Of a stretch of 64,000 bases of DNA, positions 30,801 to 40,429 are shown piece by piece. The notes beneath the pieces are model-generated. The model was not told the origin of the DNA. It saw only the letters and a list, made by a program, of their open reading frames with translations, and searched no databases. A program made the position numbers and the translations under genes. Source of the DNA: Macrocystis pyrifera (lineage: Eukaryota > Sar > Phaeophyceae > Laminariales > Laminariaceae). Location: contig JASSKH010000020.1 of assembly GCA_031763025.1 (NCBI GenBank), positions 9,546,528 to 9,610,527 on the forward strand, in the 5' to 3' direction. How positions within the stretch are numbered: position 1 is the first letter of the stretch; every line of letters starts with the position of its first letter.

Positions 30801-32484
30801 GCCATGAGTGGCCTGGCGGATGATGATGTACCCGGCTGCAGTTGTGGCGTCCCCCACGGTGCCGGTGCGAGCACTGATCTCGCCAAATGGCAGTCTTGGA
30901 CGCGACTCTGGCGCCTCCGGTCGCGCCGTGGGAGGTATGGGAAGAGCCTCCTTCAAGGGGCTGCAGCGGTGTCTGTGGCTGTGTGGGAGGCATTTCTTCC
31001 GGCGTGGGCTGCTAACTCGCTGGCGCAGGGGTCGGGGAGCGAGTCCCTGTCGGAGGTGGTTGCGATGAGCGCAAGGAGTCTGGCTCCTGGCCCGGTTTAA
31101 GCATCGTCGGTGACGGGGGCGGAGGCGTCCTTAACATCAAAGATTCCAATCCAGTTTTTCTACTCTTAACTACGTGTCCGTTGGCGAAATATACCTAAAC
31201 GACGTCTCGGCTGGGTCGGCGATGTCGGCAACCGAAGTTCTGGCGGCGTGGACGCCGGCTTCACCGGCGAAGACCTAGGTTTCACCGCCGATATTCTTGA
31301 AATCCAGTGGCGGGTGTACGTGTCGGAGGTGGTCCCCGTCTCGTTGCCGCCGGTAAACTCAAGGTTCCCTGCCTCGGTTGAGGTGGAGGAGACGCCCCTG
31401 GGGAGGATTCCGTGTGCGACGGTATGGGCCTCAACTGTGGTGCTGGCGACGCCATCCGCGCTCCCTCCTGTTGTGGAACCGAGGTGCCAAATGGTTGTCT
31501 GTTGGCCCGCTCGACCATCGTAGCGGCTACCCAGGTGCGTACACTCGTCTTCGTGGAGATGACGCAATCCGCAGTTTCTTCCGTCGCATCGCCTCGTCGC
31601 TTGTGATATACTGTACCTTCCTTGTTTACCGACACGAGTGGTGCCGCTCCCCCGTTCACCCCTCTTCCGTGAGTGGTACCGCCGGCGAAGATGCCGCCGA
31701 CCCCCTCTGTCCCCCCCTCCGCCACCCTCCCTTGTGTTCGATGGGGCATGCGAGTCTTCAGCAGCTCCTACTCCTTGTCAAGGTCCACTTCCATGGGGTT
31801 ACCGCACATAGTATTTCGCTGGTAAAATGTTGTTCTCGCGGTGGACGTGGAGAGGGCGGGGCGACCCTGGCCAAAGCCAAAACCCAACAAACCCCGAATG
31901 CCGAGAATTTGGTGCGGCACCAGGAGAGCAGCAGGGGAGGCCACCCAAGGTCTGCCAGCAAGGAGCGAGATATTCTCTACCTGATTCCTTGACTGCGTGG
32001 AGCCCCTGCGAATCTCCACCCGCGCGACCTAGTCCATGGCACGAGGGGCATCATGAGACCCCGGAGCAGCCCCCTCCGACAGCGGAGGAGGGATCTCACC
32101 GCTCACCCACTCTCTGTGGGGTCCGCCTCTCACTCGCGGCCTCCCTGCGGAAGGTCTCGGTCGGGCACATGCCCCACGCCCCAACCCCTATTTCCCTGCC
32201 CTTGGCGGGTAGAGCTGCACGCCGAGAACCTGGTACGGCCTTGGCGGCAATGGGCGGGGGGTTGGCTTCCGTCAACTTTCATAGGCGAAGGGCCTGAACC
32301 TTGAGTGGTTCTGCTATCGGCGCATTGAAGATGCCCGACCTGTAATTGTTCCTGTTGGGCCTGTGTCCAGGTGAGGGGCGTACGGACCGCGGGCCAGGAG
32401 TCCCCCCTGCCCCCTGTTGCACTCGATGCCCCCTCGAATCGTTTTCCCCGCTCCAACAATAGCCTTGCCGGTCACATCGTTAGC
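27891..32484. other. GC-rich stretch with broken minus-strand frames
   Basis: Clearly richer in G+C than the flanks. Open frames occur on both strands; the longest are minus 29,671-30,558 (295 codons), minus 31,282-31,749 (155) and plus 31,378-31,992 (204). A Cys/His-containing minus stretch at about 30,060-30,190 (CRCAIGFVEDAIPRVM ... HTLTHQVTC) could be a zinc finger, as found at the N-terminus of some non-LTR elements. Position upstream of the reverse transcriptase remnant makes a shared origin plausible but unproven. I name no gene here. Confidence 0.35.
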
Positions 32485-32496
32485 CCCACTCCCCCC

Positions 32497-32533
32497 CTCC
32501 CTCCCTCCCTCCCTCCCTCCCTCCCTCCCTCCC
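32497..32533 (+). repeat. (CTCC)n microsatellite
   Basis: About nine uninterrupted CTCC units. It marks the end of the GC-rich stretch. Confidence 0.9.
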
Positions 32534-33013
32534 GCCCATGCCCTTTTTATGCGATCGATCCCCAAACACATAATTCACATAAACGTTACAGCAGTCATGC
32601 AAACGAGCGTTGGTCACACTCGTTCGACTGCTGTCACGATGCCGTAGGGCGAGGTCACCAGAGACCGCCTTTCCGGCCTAACTATCGCGTGTGTGATCCC
32701 ATTGCATCCAGTGCGAAATTGAGCTGGAATTCAGCAAACGTCCTGGCCTCCGGCGGCAAGATTTGCTTTTTTTTTGTGACCGATGAAACGCTTGGTTGTA
32801 GCCCTGGAAAAACGAGGACGTGGAAGAAATAAAGAGCCCCCACTCGTAACATGGACTTGCTTCCTCTGGCGACGAAAAAAGGGTGGGAGAGCGCTAGTTG
32901 GCAACACTTGATTCAAGTCGAAGATAATTGGGAACTCATCGTACGCGATGAGTACTGTGGAAACCAGTACCGGGGGGAAAAAAGGGGAAAGTTTTGACTT
33001 ATCGCTTGTGACA
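32534..33013. other. No gene seen; left flank of the gypsy element
   Basis: Ordinary sequence up to the 5' LTR. The last four bases, GACA, form the left half of the target-site duplication. Confidence 0.5.
33010..33013. other. Target-site duplication, left (GACA)
   Basis: GACA precedes the 5' LTR and recurs immediately after the 3' LTR at 38,774-38,777. Confidence 0.75.
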
Positions 33014-33245
33014 TGTAGCCAAAAGATACCAAGCCGTGGAGGTTTCAGTGTAATCGCATGTGTGAGTGGAGCAGTGGCCGGGGATCCTGTGTGATGTCCC
33101 CTAGCCACCTGGCTCGTGGTCCGATGAGGATCACTCCGTGATAATACAAGCTCTAAGAACAAGACTTACTGAGTGCGAGGCCAGCGAGACTGGTGGAGTC
33201 CCTCGCTGGAAGCCCTCTTGCTGATATCATCTGGCAGAGGCCATA
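33014..33245 (+). repeat. 5' LTR, 232 bp
   Basis: Starts TGTAGCCAAAAGATACC and ends GGCAGAGGCCATA. By reading, it is identical over its full length to 38,542-38,773. The LTR should hold the promoter and polyadenylation signal of the element; I see no clear TATA box. Confidence 0.9.
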
Positions 33246-33452
33246 ATATCTAGATAATCGCGGAACTTCTGTTGGAGGAGTTTTCGGCTGCGGAGTATTG
33301 GGTCACAGCTGGGAAGGCAGTTGGCCCGTTGGACGGATCGAAACGGCTTGAAGCGCACAGCAGGGGAGGACGCTCCGGGAGCTGGAGGACGCACAGGTCA
33401 GGCGGCAGTTTCTCCGTTATTACAGTAGAGTCCAGGTGGACTGCTGTGGATT
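33246..33452 (+). other. Leader between 5' LTR and gag start
   Basis: About 200 bases, where the primer-binding site should lie next to the LTR (ATATCTAGATAATCGCGGAA). I cannot match it to the 3' end of a tRNA with confidence. Confidence 0.5.
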
Positions 33453-36400
33453 ATGGCGCACACGGCAAGCACGCCGCTGGTGGTAGGGGAGTCTCTGACT
33501 CCACCGAAATACGGAGAGGTGTGGACCGAGCAGGCCTCTCGTGTTTTTTACGCAGCGTACCTCGATTATGAGGAACGGCTGCAGCTCGCCAACGCTCAGG
33601 GGGTGGTTCAGCACTCCAAAGTGAGCATGGGCCAGCTTATCCCCAATTACATTCATCGGTGTTTTGAGGGATTTTACAAGCATCAGACTACGATGACCGC
33701 CTCGGAGTTGTTGGACGCTGTTAGGCAGCACGCCGGTTACACAACCACCAGCAACAGATTTGACACCTCGCGGGCGGCAGCGGACTTGCGTCGCGTTCTC
33801 TCAATGAGGCGCGATGAAAAGCAGGGCGGTGAAACATCCGTCAAAGACCGCGCGATGATGGTAAACTCCGCTATGGAAAAGTATTTTGCGGAGAATCACG
33901 CGGTGCATGCCATGTACCGCGCGCAGGACCGTTCGTGGTTGCCCGGACCGGCGGAATTTGTGAGCATGGCGTTGGTGGATGGCTTATGGCCGTCCGAGTT
34001 CAAAAAGTACGTAAAAGGTCAGCTAACGTACGCTGCAGGGTGGAAGAAGGACCCGGCATTGGTCATGGACCAAATTTTTTCTGCTGCAGAACAGTGGAAA
34101 TTCATCGAGGCGTATGGTCGGAAAGATGCTGCAGGGGCAGCTGAACCGCGACGCCAACAGCAGCAGAAACCGAAACAGCAGCAGTCCGCGAAAAAGTCGT
34201 TTGTTCGCGTCTGTTTCGAGTGTGGTGATCCCAACCATTATGTTTCTGATTGCCCAAAAGCTCGCGGTGGCGGCACAGCTCCCAGCAGTGGTGGGCGCGG
34301 GTCGTCAGGGTATCGCGGGGGCCGCAATGGCGGCCGGGGCAGATTCAACCATGGACGCGGGCGCGGTGGCCGTGGTGGCAATCAATTGACAGCGGGCGGT
34401 GGAACTTCTGCTGTTGCTTCTTCAACTTCTGGTGCGCCAGCGGCAGGAGCCGCTGGGTCGGGATCTGGTTCGTCTGTTGCCGGCCGAGCTGTATACGTTG
34501 GAGGAGCTGGAACATCGGTGGGTGCTGCTGGAGCGAGAACTTCGCCATCCACCGAGCGGGCGGAGTCAGTGTCTGGTGCTGCTGCAGGGGCGGTAGCGCC
34601 GGAACCGTCTGTATATTCGACGTCTTGGTCGGGGTGGACCGCCGATTCTATTTCTTCGGCGCCGGCTGTAGGAGGGCAGCCATGGCGTCAGGTGACTCTT
34701 GGTACCGACCAGAGTTCAACGGCAGGTGAAGTGCCTGTCGATCGCAGCGCTGAGTGTTTACGCGCTGATCTCTCTTTGCCAGGGTCGGTTGGTTCGCTGA
34801 TGGCGCGTGTGATCCTTGATTCGGGGTCGGCGCTCACGTCCATCGGTGTCGGCTTACTTCAGCAGCTGTCTTCGCATTTCGGCGGCGCCGATCTGCAAAT
34901 TCCGTTCGAAAATGGCCCGCAGCAGGCGAAAACCGCTACGGGTGTTTCAGTGATGGTCACGCACAAAACGGTGCCGATTGCCGTGAGTGTACGGACGCCG
35001 TGGGGAGCGGTGAAATTGGAGCCCATCACTTTCGCGGTCATGCCTGGTACAGATAACGTCGTTCTGTTTGGCATGGCTACCATGAAAGCTCTTGGCATCG
35101 ACGTCTACCGTGAAGCTCTGGAGAAGCTTCGCCCTCGCGCAGTGCCGGTATCGACCGGTGTGGAGACTCCGAGTTACCTTGCGGCGCGCAGAGTGACGGT
35201 TTCCGTGCGTGCTTTTCAGACCGAGGCTACGGTGGATGCTCCGGAGGACAAGGCGGTGGAACATTTGGTCGACCGGGGGCCAGACATGTTCATGGATCCG
35301 GAGGCGGAGCGGACGGCCCGAGAACGGGCGTTGGAGGACAGCGTGCAGCAGGCAGAGCAGAGTGGATTAAGCGTCGGCGGAGCAACCCGTTTGCGCGAAA
35401 TTTTGGCTCGTCGCGTGGGTGCTTTTCGCCGTGCGCTGTGTGGTGATCCGCCAGCGCAAGTGGAGCCGATGCGAGTGCAGCTGAAGCAACAGGCGAAGCC
35501 TGTCAAGGCAACGCCACGTCGGTACGAACCGACGAAAAGGGACTGGCTCTCGAAGTGCATTGCTGCTTTGGTGTTTTTTGGCTTTGTCTACCACAACATC
35601 CAGGCGGTGTGGGCGAGTCCGGCGATGGCGGTGCCCAAGAAGGACTCTTTCCGTTTGGTGAGCGACTACTCGGCGGTGAACGCACAGGTGGAGAAGTCCC
35701 CGGGCGTCATGCCCAACCATGAAGACATGGGAGATCTGCTGGGGGCGCGTTTCTTCGGCAAGCTGGACCTACTTCAAGGGTACTGGCAGATGCCTTTGGC
35801 TCCGGAGGCGCAAGACGTCTTCACCATGGCGACAAGCGACGGTTTGTTCACGCCTACCCGTGTTCCCCAAGGTGTTTTGAATGCGACTTCTTATTTCCAA
35901 GGTGTCATGACTGAAGTGTTGCGTGGTTTGGATTGCAAAGTTTGGGTCGATGACGTTTTCTTTTTCGCAGACACCGAAGAAGCTCTTCTGCAGCTGCTTG
36001 ATGACATTCTAGAACGCCTGGAGAATGTTGGACTGTTTGTCGCCGCCCACAAGTGTACCTTCTTCTCTCGTGAACTGGTCTGGTGTGGTAAGGTGTATTC
36101 CAATGGTGTCGTGTCCCATGACCCCGCTCGAGTGCAAGGTTTAAGTGAAATGCGTCGTCCCGAAAACGCTGGAGAACTAATGCAATTCTTGCAGGCTGTC
36201 AACTGGTTGCGTACATCGTTACCACGTTTAGCGGAAACGGTAGCACCGTTACGTGATTTTTTGGAGGAGCTCCTTGTTGGGGCTACACGTCGGACTAAGC
36301 GAGTGGCGCGCAATCGTGTCATCAAGGATACCGCGTGGACGGAGGATCGGGTGCGGGCGTGGAATGCCGCACGGGGTTTGGTGGCGCAAGCAGTGCCGCT

Positions 36401-37703
36401 TCATCATCCTCGTCCCGGGTGCGTTGTTTTGATGTTTCCTGACGCTTCTGATTTCCATTGGGGTAGTTTTCTCACCCAAGTGCCTGAACACGAATTTCGC
36501 AGTGGATTGGCGTTGGAAAGCATGTCTCACGAGCCTCTCGGATTTCTGAGTGGTTCGTTCACAGGTTCGCAGTTGCGCTGGGCGACTGTCGACAAAGAAG
36601 GTTTTGCGATCGTTAATACGTTCCGGAGGCTCGAATACCTGCTTTGGGGTGGTGTTCATATCTTTACTGATCATCGAAACTTGCAGTACATTTTCAATCC
36701 GGAGAAGTGTGTCACGACGGTCACAAAGACCATGGCACAACGCCTAGAGAATTGGAAGGGTGTTTTAGGACAATACCGCTATGCAATCGAACACATCCCT
36801 GGCGATCGAAACTGTTGGGGGGATCTGTTGTCTCGTTGGGTCAAAGTTCCTACGGTGCCTGTTCGTTCGGTTGCCGTGCACAGCCCATGTAATGCTGACG
36901 ATTCGCTTCCCGCATTGGATGTGATTCGTGCCTCGCAACAAAGGTCTGTCGCTCGTATCGGCGTTGGTGTTCATGAATTTTCGACAACCTTCGGTCAAGC
37001 TACCTTGGCCGATGATGGTTTGTTTCGTGTGCGTGTTGGGGTGCGTGACGTCTTGTGGATTCCGCCGGATGATCTTGCTCTTCAAACTCGTTTGATGGTG
37101 TGCGCGCACATGCGCTCGGCTGGTCACCGTGGTGTGGCGCCGACTTTGTTTCGCCTGAAGGAATATTGTGTTTGGCCTCACATGGATTCTCAGGTTCGCG
37201 AATTCGTTCGCCAGTGTTTGCACTGTGTAGACACGCGTGCAGGTGCACTCATTCCTCGTCCCTACGGAGACACGGTGCATGGTACCGCTCCGGGAGAAGT
37301 GGTGCACTTTGATTTTTTGTATGTTGGCCACAGCGGGCCCGAAGGTAGCGATGGCCTGCCTGATGAGGATGGTTTCCGATATGTTTTGGTCATCATGGAT
37401 GATTTGTCCAACTACGTGGCGTTGGAACCGGCCGAGGCTTGTACAGCCGAGGTCACAGCGAAGCATTTGCTAGCCTGGTGTAAGACTTTGGGGGTGCCGC
37501 GTGTGTGGGTGAGTGATACCGCCACGCATTTCAAGAACAGGGTGCTTGCTTTGTTGAGCGACGCGTTGCACATCGAACATCGTTTTGCTGTCGCTTACAC
37601 GCCGTGGTCGAACGGTACGTGTGAACGCATGGTAAAAAGAGGTGGTACGTGCTCTGCGTTCCATTCTGTCAGAACAGCGTCGTCAGGTTTCGGAGTGGGT
37701 TGA
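33453..37703 (+). CDS. Gag-pol polyprotein, frame broken in integrase
   Basis: One 1416-codon frame gives the structural and enzymatic polyprotein of the retrotransposon. Gag fills about residues 1-250. A zinc knuckle C254-x2-C257-x4-H262-x4-C267 precedes an Arg/Gly-rich stretch (about 270-310). An aspartic protease site DSGS has its catalytic Asp at 456. Reverse transcriptase has motif A Asp at 772 (FGKLDLLQGYW) and motif C as WVDD with Asp 833-834, an unusual Trp-Val where YxDD is common. RNase H shows FPDASD (Asp 997) and TDHRNL (Asp 1073). Integrase has H1219, H1225, C1255, C1258 and a D1287-D1355-E1391 triad with exactly 35 residues between the last two. Soon after E1391 the frame shifts and ends in about 20 unrelated residues. 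Start chosen at the first ATG after the leader, with gag-like sequence following at once. Confidence 0.92.
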   Translation: MAHTASTPLVVGESLTPPKYGEVWTEQASRVFYAAYLDYEERLQLANAQGVVQHSKVSMGQLIPNYIHRCFEGFYKHQTTMTASELLDAVRQHAGYTTTSNRFDTSRAAADLRRVLSMRRDEKQGGETSVKDRAMMVNSAMEKYFAENHAVHAMYRAQDRSWLPGPAEFVSMALVDGLWPSEFKKYVKGQLTYAAGWKKDPALVMDQIFSAAEQWKFIEAYGRKDAAGAAEPRRQQQQKPKQQQSAKKSFVRVCFECGDPNHYVSDCPKARGGGTAPSSGGRGSSGYRGGRNGGRGRFNHGRGRGGRGGNQLTAGGGTSAVASSTSGAPAAGAAGSGSGSSVAGRAVYVGGAGTSVGAAGARTSPSTERAESVSGAAAGAVAPEPSVYSTSWSGWTADSISSAPAVGGQPWRQVTLGTDQSSTAGEVPVDRSAECLRADLSLPGSVGSLMARVILDSGSALTSIGVGLLQQLSSHFGGADLQIPFENGPQQAKTATGVSVMVTHKTVPIAVSVRTPWGAVKLEPITFAVMPGTDNVVLFGMATMKALGIDVYREALEKLRPRAVPVSTGVETPSYLAARRVTVSVRAFQTEATVDAPEDKAVEHLVDRGPDMFMDPEAERTARERALEDSVQQAEQSGLSVGGATRLREILARRVGAFRRALCGDPPAQVEPMRVQLKQQAKPVKATPRRYEPTKRDWLSKCIAALVFFGFVYHNIQAVWASPAMAVPKKDSFRLVSDYSAVNAQVEKSPGVMPNHEDMGDLLGARFFGKLDLLQGYWQMPLAPEAQDVFTMATSDGLFTPTRVPQGVLNATSYFQGVMTEVLRGLDCKVWVDDVFFFADTEEALLQLLDDILERLENVGLFVAAHKCTFFSRELVWCGKVYSNGVVSHDPARVQGLSEMRRPENAGELMQFLQAVNWLRTSLPRLAETVAPLRDFLEELLVGATRRTKRVARNRVIKDTAWTEDRVRAWNAARGLVAQAVPLHHPRPGCVVLMFPDASDFHWGSFLTQVPEHEFRSGLALESMSHEPLGFLSGSFTGSQLRWATVDKEGFAIVNTFRRLEYLLWGGVHIFTDHRNLQYIFNPEKCVTTVTKTMAQRLENWKGVLGQYRYAIEHIPGDRNCWGDLLSRWVKVPTVPVRSVAVHSPCNADDSLPALDVIRASQQRSVARIGVGVHEFSTTFGQATLADDGLFRVRVGVRDVLWIPPDDLALQTRLMVCAHMRSAGHRGVAPTLFRLKEYCVWPHMDSQVREFVRQCLHCVDTRAGALIPRPYGDTVHGTAPGEVVHFDFLYVGHSGPEGSDGLPDEDGFRYVLVIMDDLSNYVALEPAEACTAEVTAKHLLAWCKTLGVPRVWVSDTATHFKNRVLALLSDALHIEHRFAVAYTPWSNGTCERMVKRGGTCSAFHSVRTASSGFGVG

Positions 37704-38463
37704 TGTTTTGCCGGCCGCTCAGTGGGCCTTGAACACTTCGTTTCGTGAACGTTACCGAAGCACTCCGTACAGCGTGATGTTTGGGCGTGCTCCGCGTACC
37801 GATTTCTCGGCGCTCGTTTCTGAGTCTGATGGCAGGTGGAATGTTGACGTGATGAATGCTGACTTGTTGCGTGCGAACGTCCGTGAAGTCGTTGCAGAGC
37901 AGGAGAGATTTTGCGCCGATATTCGCGCAGCTGTTGCCGTGTCTCGCGACAACAAACGTAAACAGGCTCAGGGCCAGGTGGTGTTGCCAAAATTTGCGGT
38001 TGGTGATTTCGTGTTGTATGCTCGTGTTCGTCGGCAGGGTGTCACACCGAAATTGTTGTCCACATGGACTGGTCCGTGGCGTGTGGTAGCAGCTGATCAT
38101 GATCATGTGTACTCAGTTCAGAACATCGTTTCTGGGAAGGTGCATCAAGCTCACGTGGCTCGTTTACGATTTTATGCGGATGCGACGTTGAACGTCACCG
38201 CTGATCTGAAGGATGTTTTCCAACATTCCTTTGCGCAGGGTGAATGCCGCATGAATGCTTTGGTGCATGTGGCCGAAGATGATGCCAACGAGGTGATTGT
38301 CTTGGTCGATTGGGATGGTTTCGAAGCAGAGGAGCGCACGTGGGAGTCTTTGCGGTCGATTTATTCTGCTGCGCCTGACTTCGTCGTGAAGGAATTGCGC
38401 AAATTACGGATGACCCGTGCGCTCAAGATTAAAATTGCTTCAGAGTTCAGCATTGATTTGTGA
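37642..38463 (+). CDS. Integrase C-terminus and chromodomain, shifted frame
   Basis: This frame continues the polyprotein after the frameshift. It begins inside the integrase just downstream of the catalytic Glu codon, includes the usual ALNTSFRERYRSTPYSVMFG stretch of gypsy integrases, and ends with a chromodomain (about 38,250-38,400: VLVDWDGFEAEERTWESL). Chromodomains of this kind bind modified histones and steer insertion to particular chromatin (family knowledge). The ATG at 37,642 is simply the first in this frame and probably not a true start. The break lies in a run of five A at about 37,631-37,636; one base of length difference there accounts for it. Either a real mutation or a sequencing error in the run fits. 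Confidence 0.88.
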   Translation: MVRALRSILSEQRRQVSEWVDVLPAAQWALNTSFRERYRSTPYSVMFGRAPRTDFSALVSESDGRWNVDVMNADLLRANVREVVAEQERFCADIRAAVAVSRDNKRKQAQGQVVLPKFAVGDFVLYARVRRQGVTPKLLSTWTGPWRVVAADHDHVYSVQNIVSGKVHQAHVARLRFYADATLNVTADLKDVFQHSFAQGECRMNALVHVAEDDANEVIVLVDWDGFEAEERTWESLRSIYSAAPDFVVKELRKLRMTRALKIKIASEFSIDL

Positions 38464-38541
38464 TTTGCCGCATGCGATTTCGTCTTGGTTTTTTGGTTTT
38501 GTCAAGCTCGTTCGTGTCGAGTGAACTCGCTTTGGGGGTGC

Positions 38542-38773
38542 TGTAGCCAAAAGATACCAAGCCGTGGAGGTTTCAGTGTAATCGCATGTGTGAGTGGAGC
38601 AGTGGCCGGGGATCCTGTGTGATGTCCCCTAGCCACCTGGCTCGTGGTCCGATGAGGATCACTCCGTGATAATACAAGCTCTAAGAACAAGACTTACTGA
38701 GTGCGAGGCCAGCGAGACTGGTGGAGTCCCTCGCTGGAAGCCCTCTTGCTGATATCATCTGGCAGAGGCCATA
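38542..38773 (+). repeat. 3' LTR, 232 bp
   Basis: Identical to the 5' LTR by reading. The short purine-rich GGGGGTGC just upstream is a weak candidate polypurine tract. GACA follows at once. Confidence 0.9.
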
Positions 38774-38777
38774 GACA

Positions 38778-39210
38778 ACAACTTGTCGAGTACGCCGCCG
38801 AGCGACAAACATCCTATTAATAATATTAAGATCAAACGCGTGCGACGATATAGGGGTGGTCCATTTTGACACGGCTGTTTCTGGTCGAACGGGCTCTCTC
38901 AACCTAAGGAGCTTCGTAACCCGATATCGTTGACATACCATACAAGAGTATGTTTGGTCGATACCGACATCCAGCATTCCTTTCACTGGTGTGATTTCCT
39001 TTGCCTTTCGACAACCGTTGTGCGGGGCATTACTCCTTCACAGTGACAAATCTGACACGGTTTGTTAGACATAGTAGGCCGTGAAGTTTGTATTTCTCGT
39101 TCAGGTGGGTTTGTGTGCTTCAATTCTTGTTTTTTATAAAATCAGTTATTGGGGCAGAGGGAGATCCTCCAACCAGGAGCCCCGTAGGTGTAAATTTGCT
39201 ACCCCTATTC
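38778..39210. other. No gene seen; right flank of the gypsy element
   Basis: Contains TATTAATAATATTAAGAT and ordinary sequence. No repeat family or coding motif noticed. Confidence 0.4.
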
Positions 39211-39319
39211 TATTACAGGGGAACATAGTAAATAGGATCTACAGCACATACAAAAGCCTATATATTTCCCTATTTTTACTATCAGTTTTGGGTCCTATTT
39301 ACTATGGTCCCCCGTAACA
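39211..39319 (+). mobile_element. MITE family A, copy 18
   Basis: TA, TTACAGGGGAACATAGTAAA, plus core, TTACTATGGTCCCCCGTAA. Closest family A copy to the gypsy element. Confidence 0.85.
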
Positions 39320-39993
39320 GCGTCAATCAGTCCCGAAATGTAACGAACGCAGTGGTACGAACTACTGCTTAGCTGTATGCCAGGGTGATCGAGCTGGAAA
39401 ATGTACAGCCGCATGACGAATCCTGGAAAATAAACGAGAAACAGAGAGCCACTATCATCAGCTTTCTGTGTGGCTATTTCGAGCGAACGCGACTTTCTAC
39501 TGGAATTCACCCGGAGGCTATAAAAAAATAAGATGCCCTTCCGAAATCGCTGTAGCATACTATACATTTATACTACGAGTATTATTTATGTATTATGTCG
39601 GTGATTTCTGAAGGAGACCGGGACAAACGGAGAAACGGCGAAATCAGGCCTGCCGTGGCGGACGGAGTGCCCACCGAATGCCAAGAATAGGACAGCGTAC
39701 GCATCACAAAAATTAGACATTGATTGGTACGACAAGTTGCGCGATACCACTTACTACTATGATTTACAGTCAGGAGATTCTTCGTGGAAAAGTTTGTGGT
39801 GTGTACGTATGAGAATTTATTCGAATAACTTCGTATGTAGACGTGTATGTTTTCAAATAAATGTGTAGGGCGTGACAACGATCGAAACTGGCCACAGCGG
39901 TACTGTGTGTGTGTCTGTATGTATGTGTCGTGCGTGCAAGAAAGTTGCTCGATGCGTGAGCACCTACCTGTGGGTGACAGGGACGCTACTAAA
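39320..39993. other. No gene seen
   Basis: Minus-strand frames of 90 and 98 codons are open but show no domain. Confidence 0.4.
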
Positions 39994-40105
39994 TATCACG
40001 GCGGGCCGTAATAAATAGCACCAAATATTGGGTGTAAAGATGGGAAATGTGATGTGTAGGTTTTTGTGTTATCGTAGGTTCCATTTACTGTAGTCCCCCG
40101 TAATA
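39994..40105 (-). mobile_element. MITE family A, copy 19
   Basis: TA, TCACGGCGGGCCGTAATAAA, minus core, TTTACTGTAGTCCCCCGTAA, TA. It is followed directly by TACTGCTGCTGTA, one of the recurring short CTG palindromes. Confidence 0.75.
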
Positions 40106-40211
40106 CTGCTGCTGTAGAACGATACCCAGGCCCTTCATTTTACGTCATAGGGTATGACATTAACGTGATGTGTTCAATAAAAACCGGCGGTCGTGCCATC
40201 GCAACGTGTAC

Positions 40212-40320
40212 TATTACGGGGGAACATAATAAATGGGACCAAATTTTGTTTGTAAACGACGGGAAATATATAGGTTTTTGTATGTACCGTAGGTCCTATT
40301 TACTATGGTCCTCCGTAATA
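40212..40320 (-). mobile_element. MITE family A, copy 20
   Basis: TA, TTACGGGGGAACATAATAAA, minus core, TTACTATGGTCCTCCGTAA, TA. Confidence 0.85.
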
Positions 40321-40323
40321 GTA

Positions 40324-40429
40324 ATAGGGGGGACGATAGTAAATAGGACGAAATTTGGTTGGTAAAAGTATAAACATATATAGGTCTTTGTTGTACCGTA
40401 GGTCCTATTTTCTATGGTCCCCCATCATA
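40324..40429 (-). mobile_element. MITE family A, copy 21, adjacent to copy 20
   Basis: Only three bases after copy 20. Left end is shortened (TAGGGGGGACGATAGTAAAT); right end TCTATGGTCCCCCATCATA. Same orientation as copy 20, so either a second insertion at the edge or a tandem duplicate. Confidence 0.8.

Larger units (their letters stand above)
33014..38773 (+). mobile_element. Ty3/gypsy LTR retrotransposon, near-complete
   Basis: 5,760 bp, bounded by two identical 232-bp LTRs and flanked by GACA on both sides. One long gag-pol frame contains, in order, CCHC zinc knuckle, protease, reverse transcriptase, RNase H and integrase; a chromodomain follows in the next frame. That order (integrase last) is the Ty3/gypsy arrangement and a terminal chromodomain marks chromovirus-type elements. 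Identical LTRs point to recent insertion. A single frameshift near 37,63x separates the integrase core from its C-terminus. I could not recognise a primer-binding site after the 5' LTR. Confidence 0.95.

Noticed and set aside
34019..34729. Alternative-frame genes over the gag region
   Set aside because: These frames are shadows of the Gln- and Gly-rich gag codons.
37620..37703. Programmed ribosomal frameshift in the gypsy element
   Set aside because: Such sites lie between gag and pol. This one falls inside integrase just after the catalytic Glu and would truncate the enzyme in most products, so a mutation or read error in the A run is simpler.
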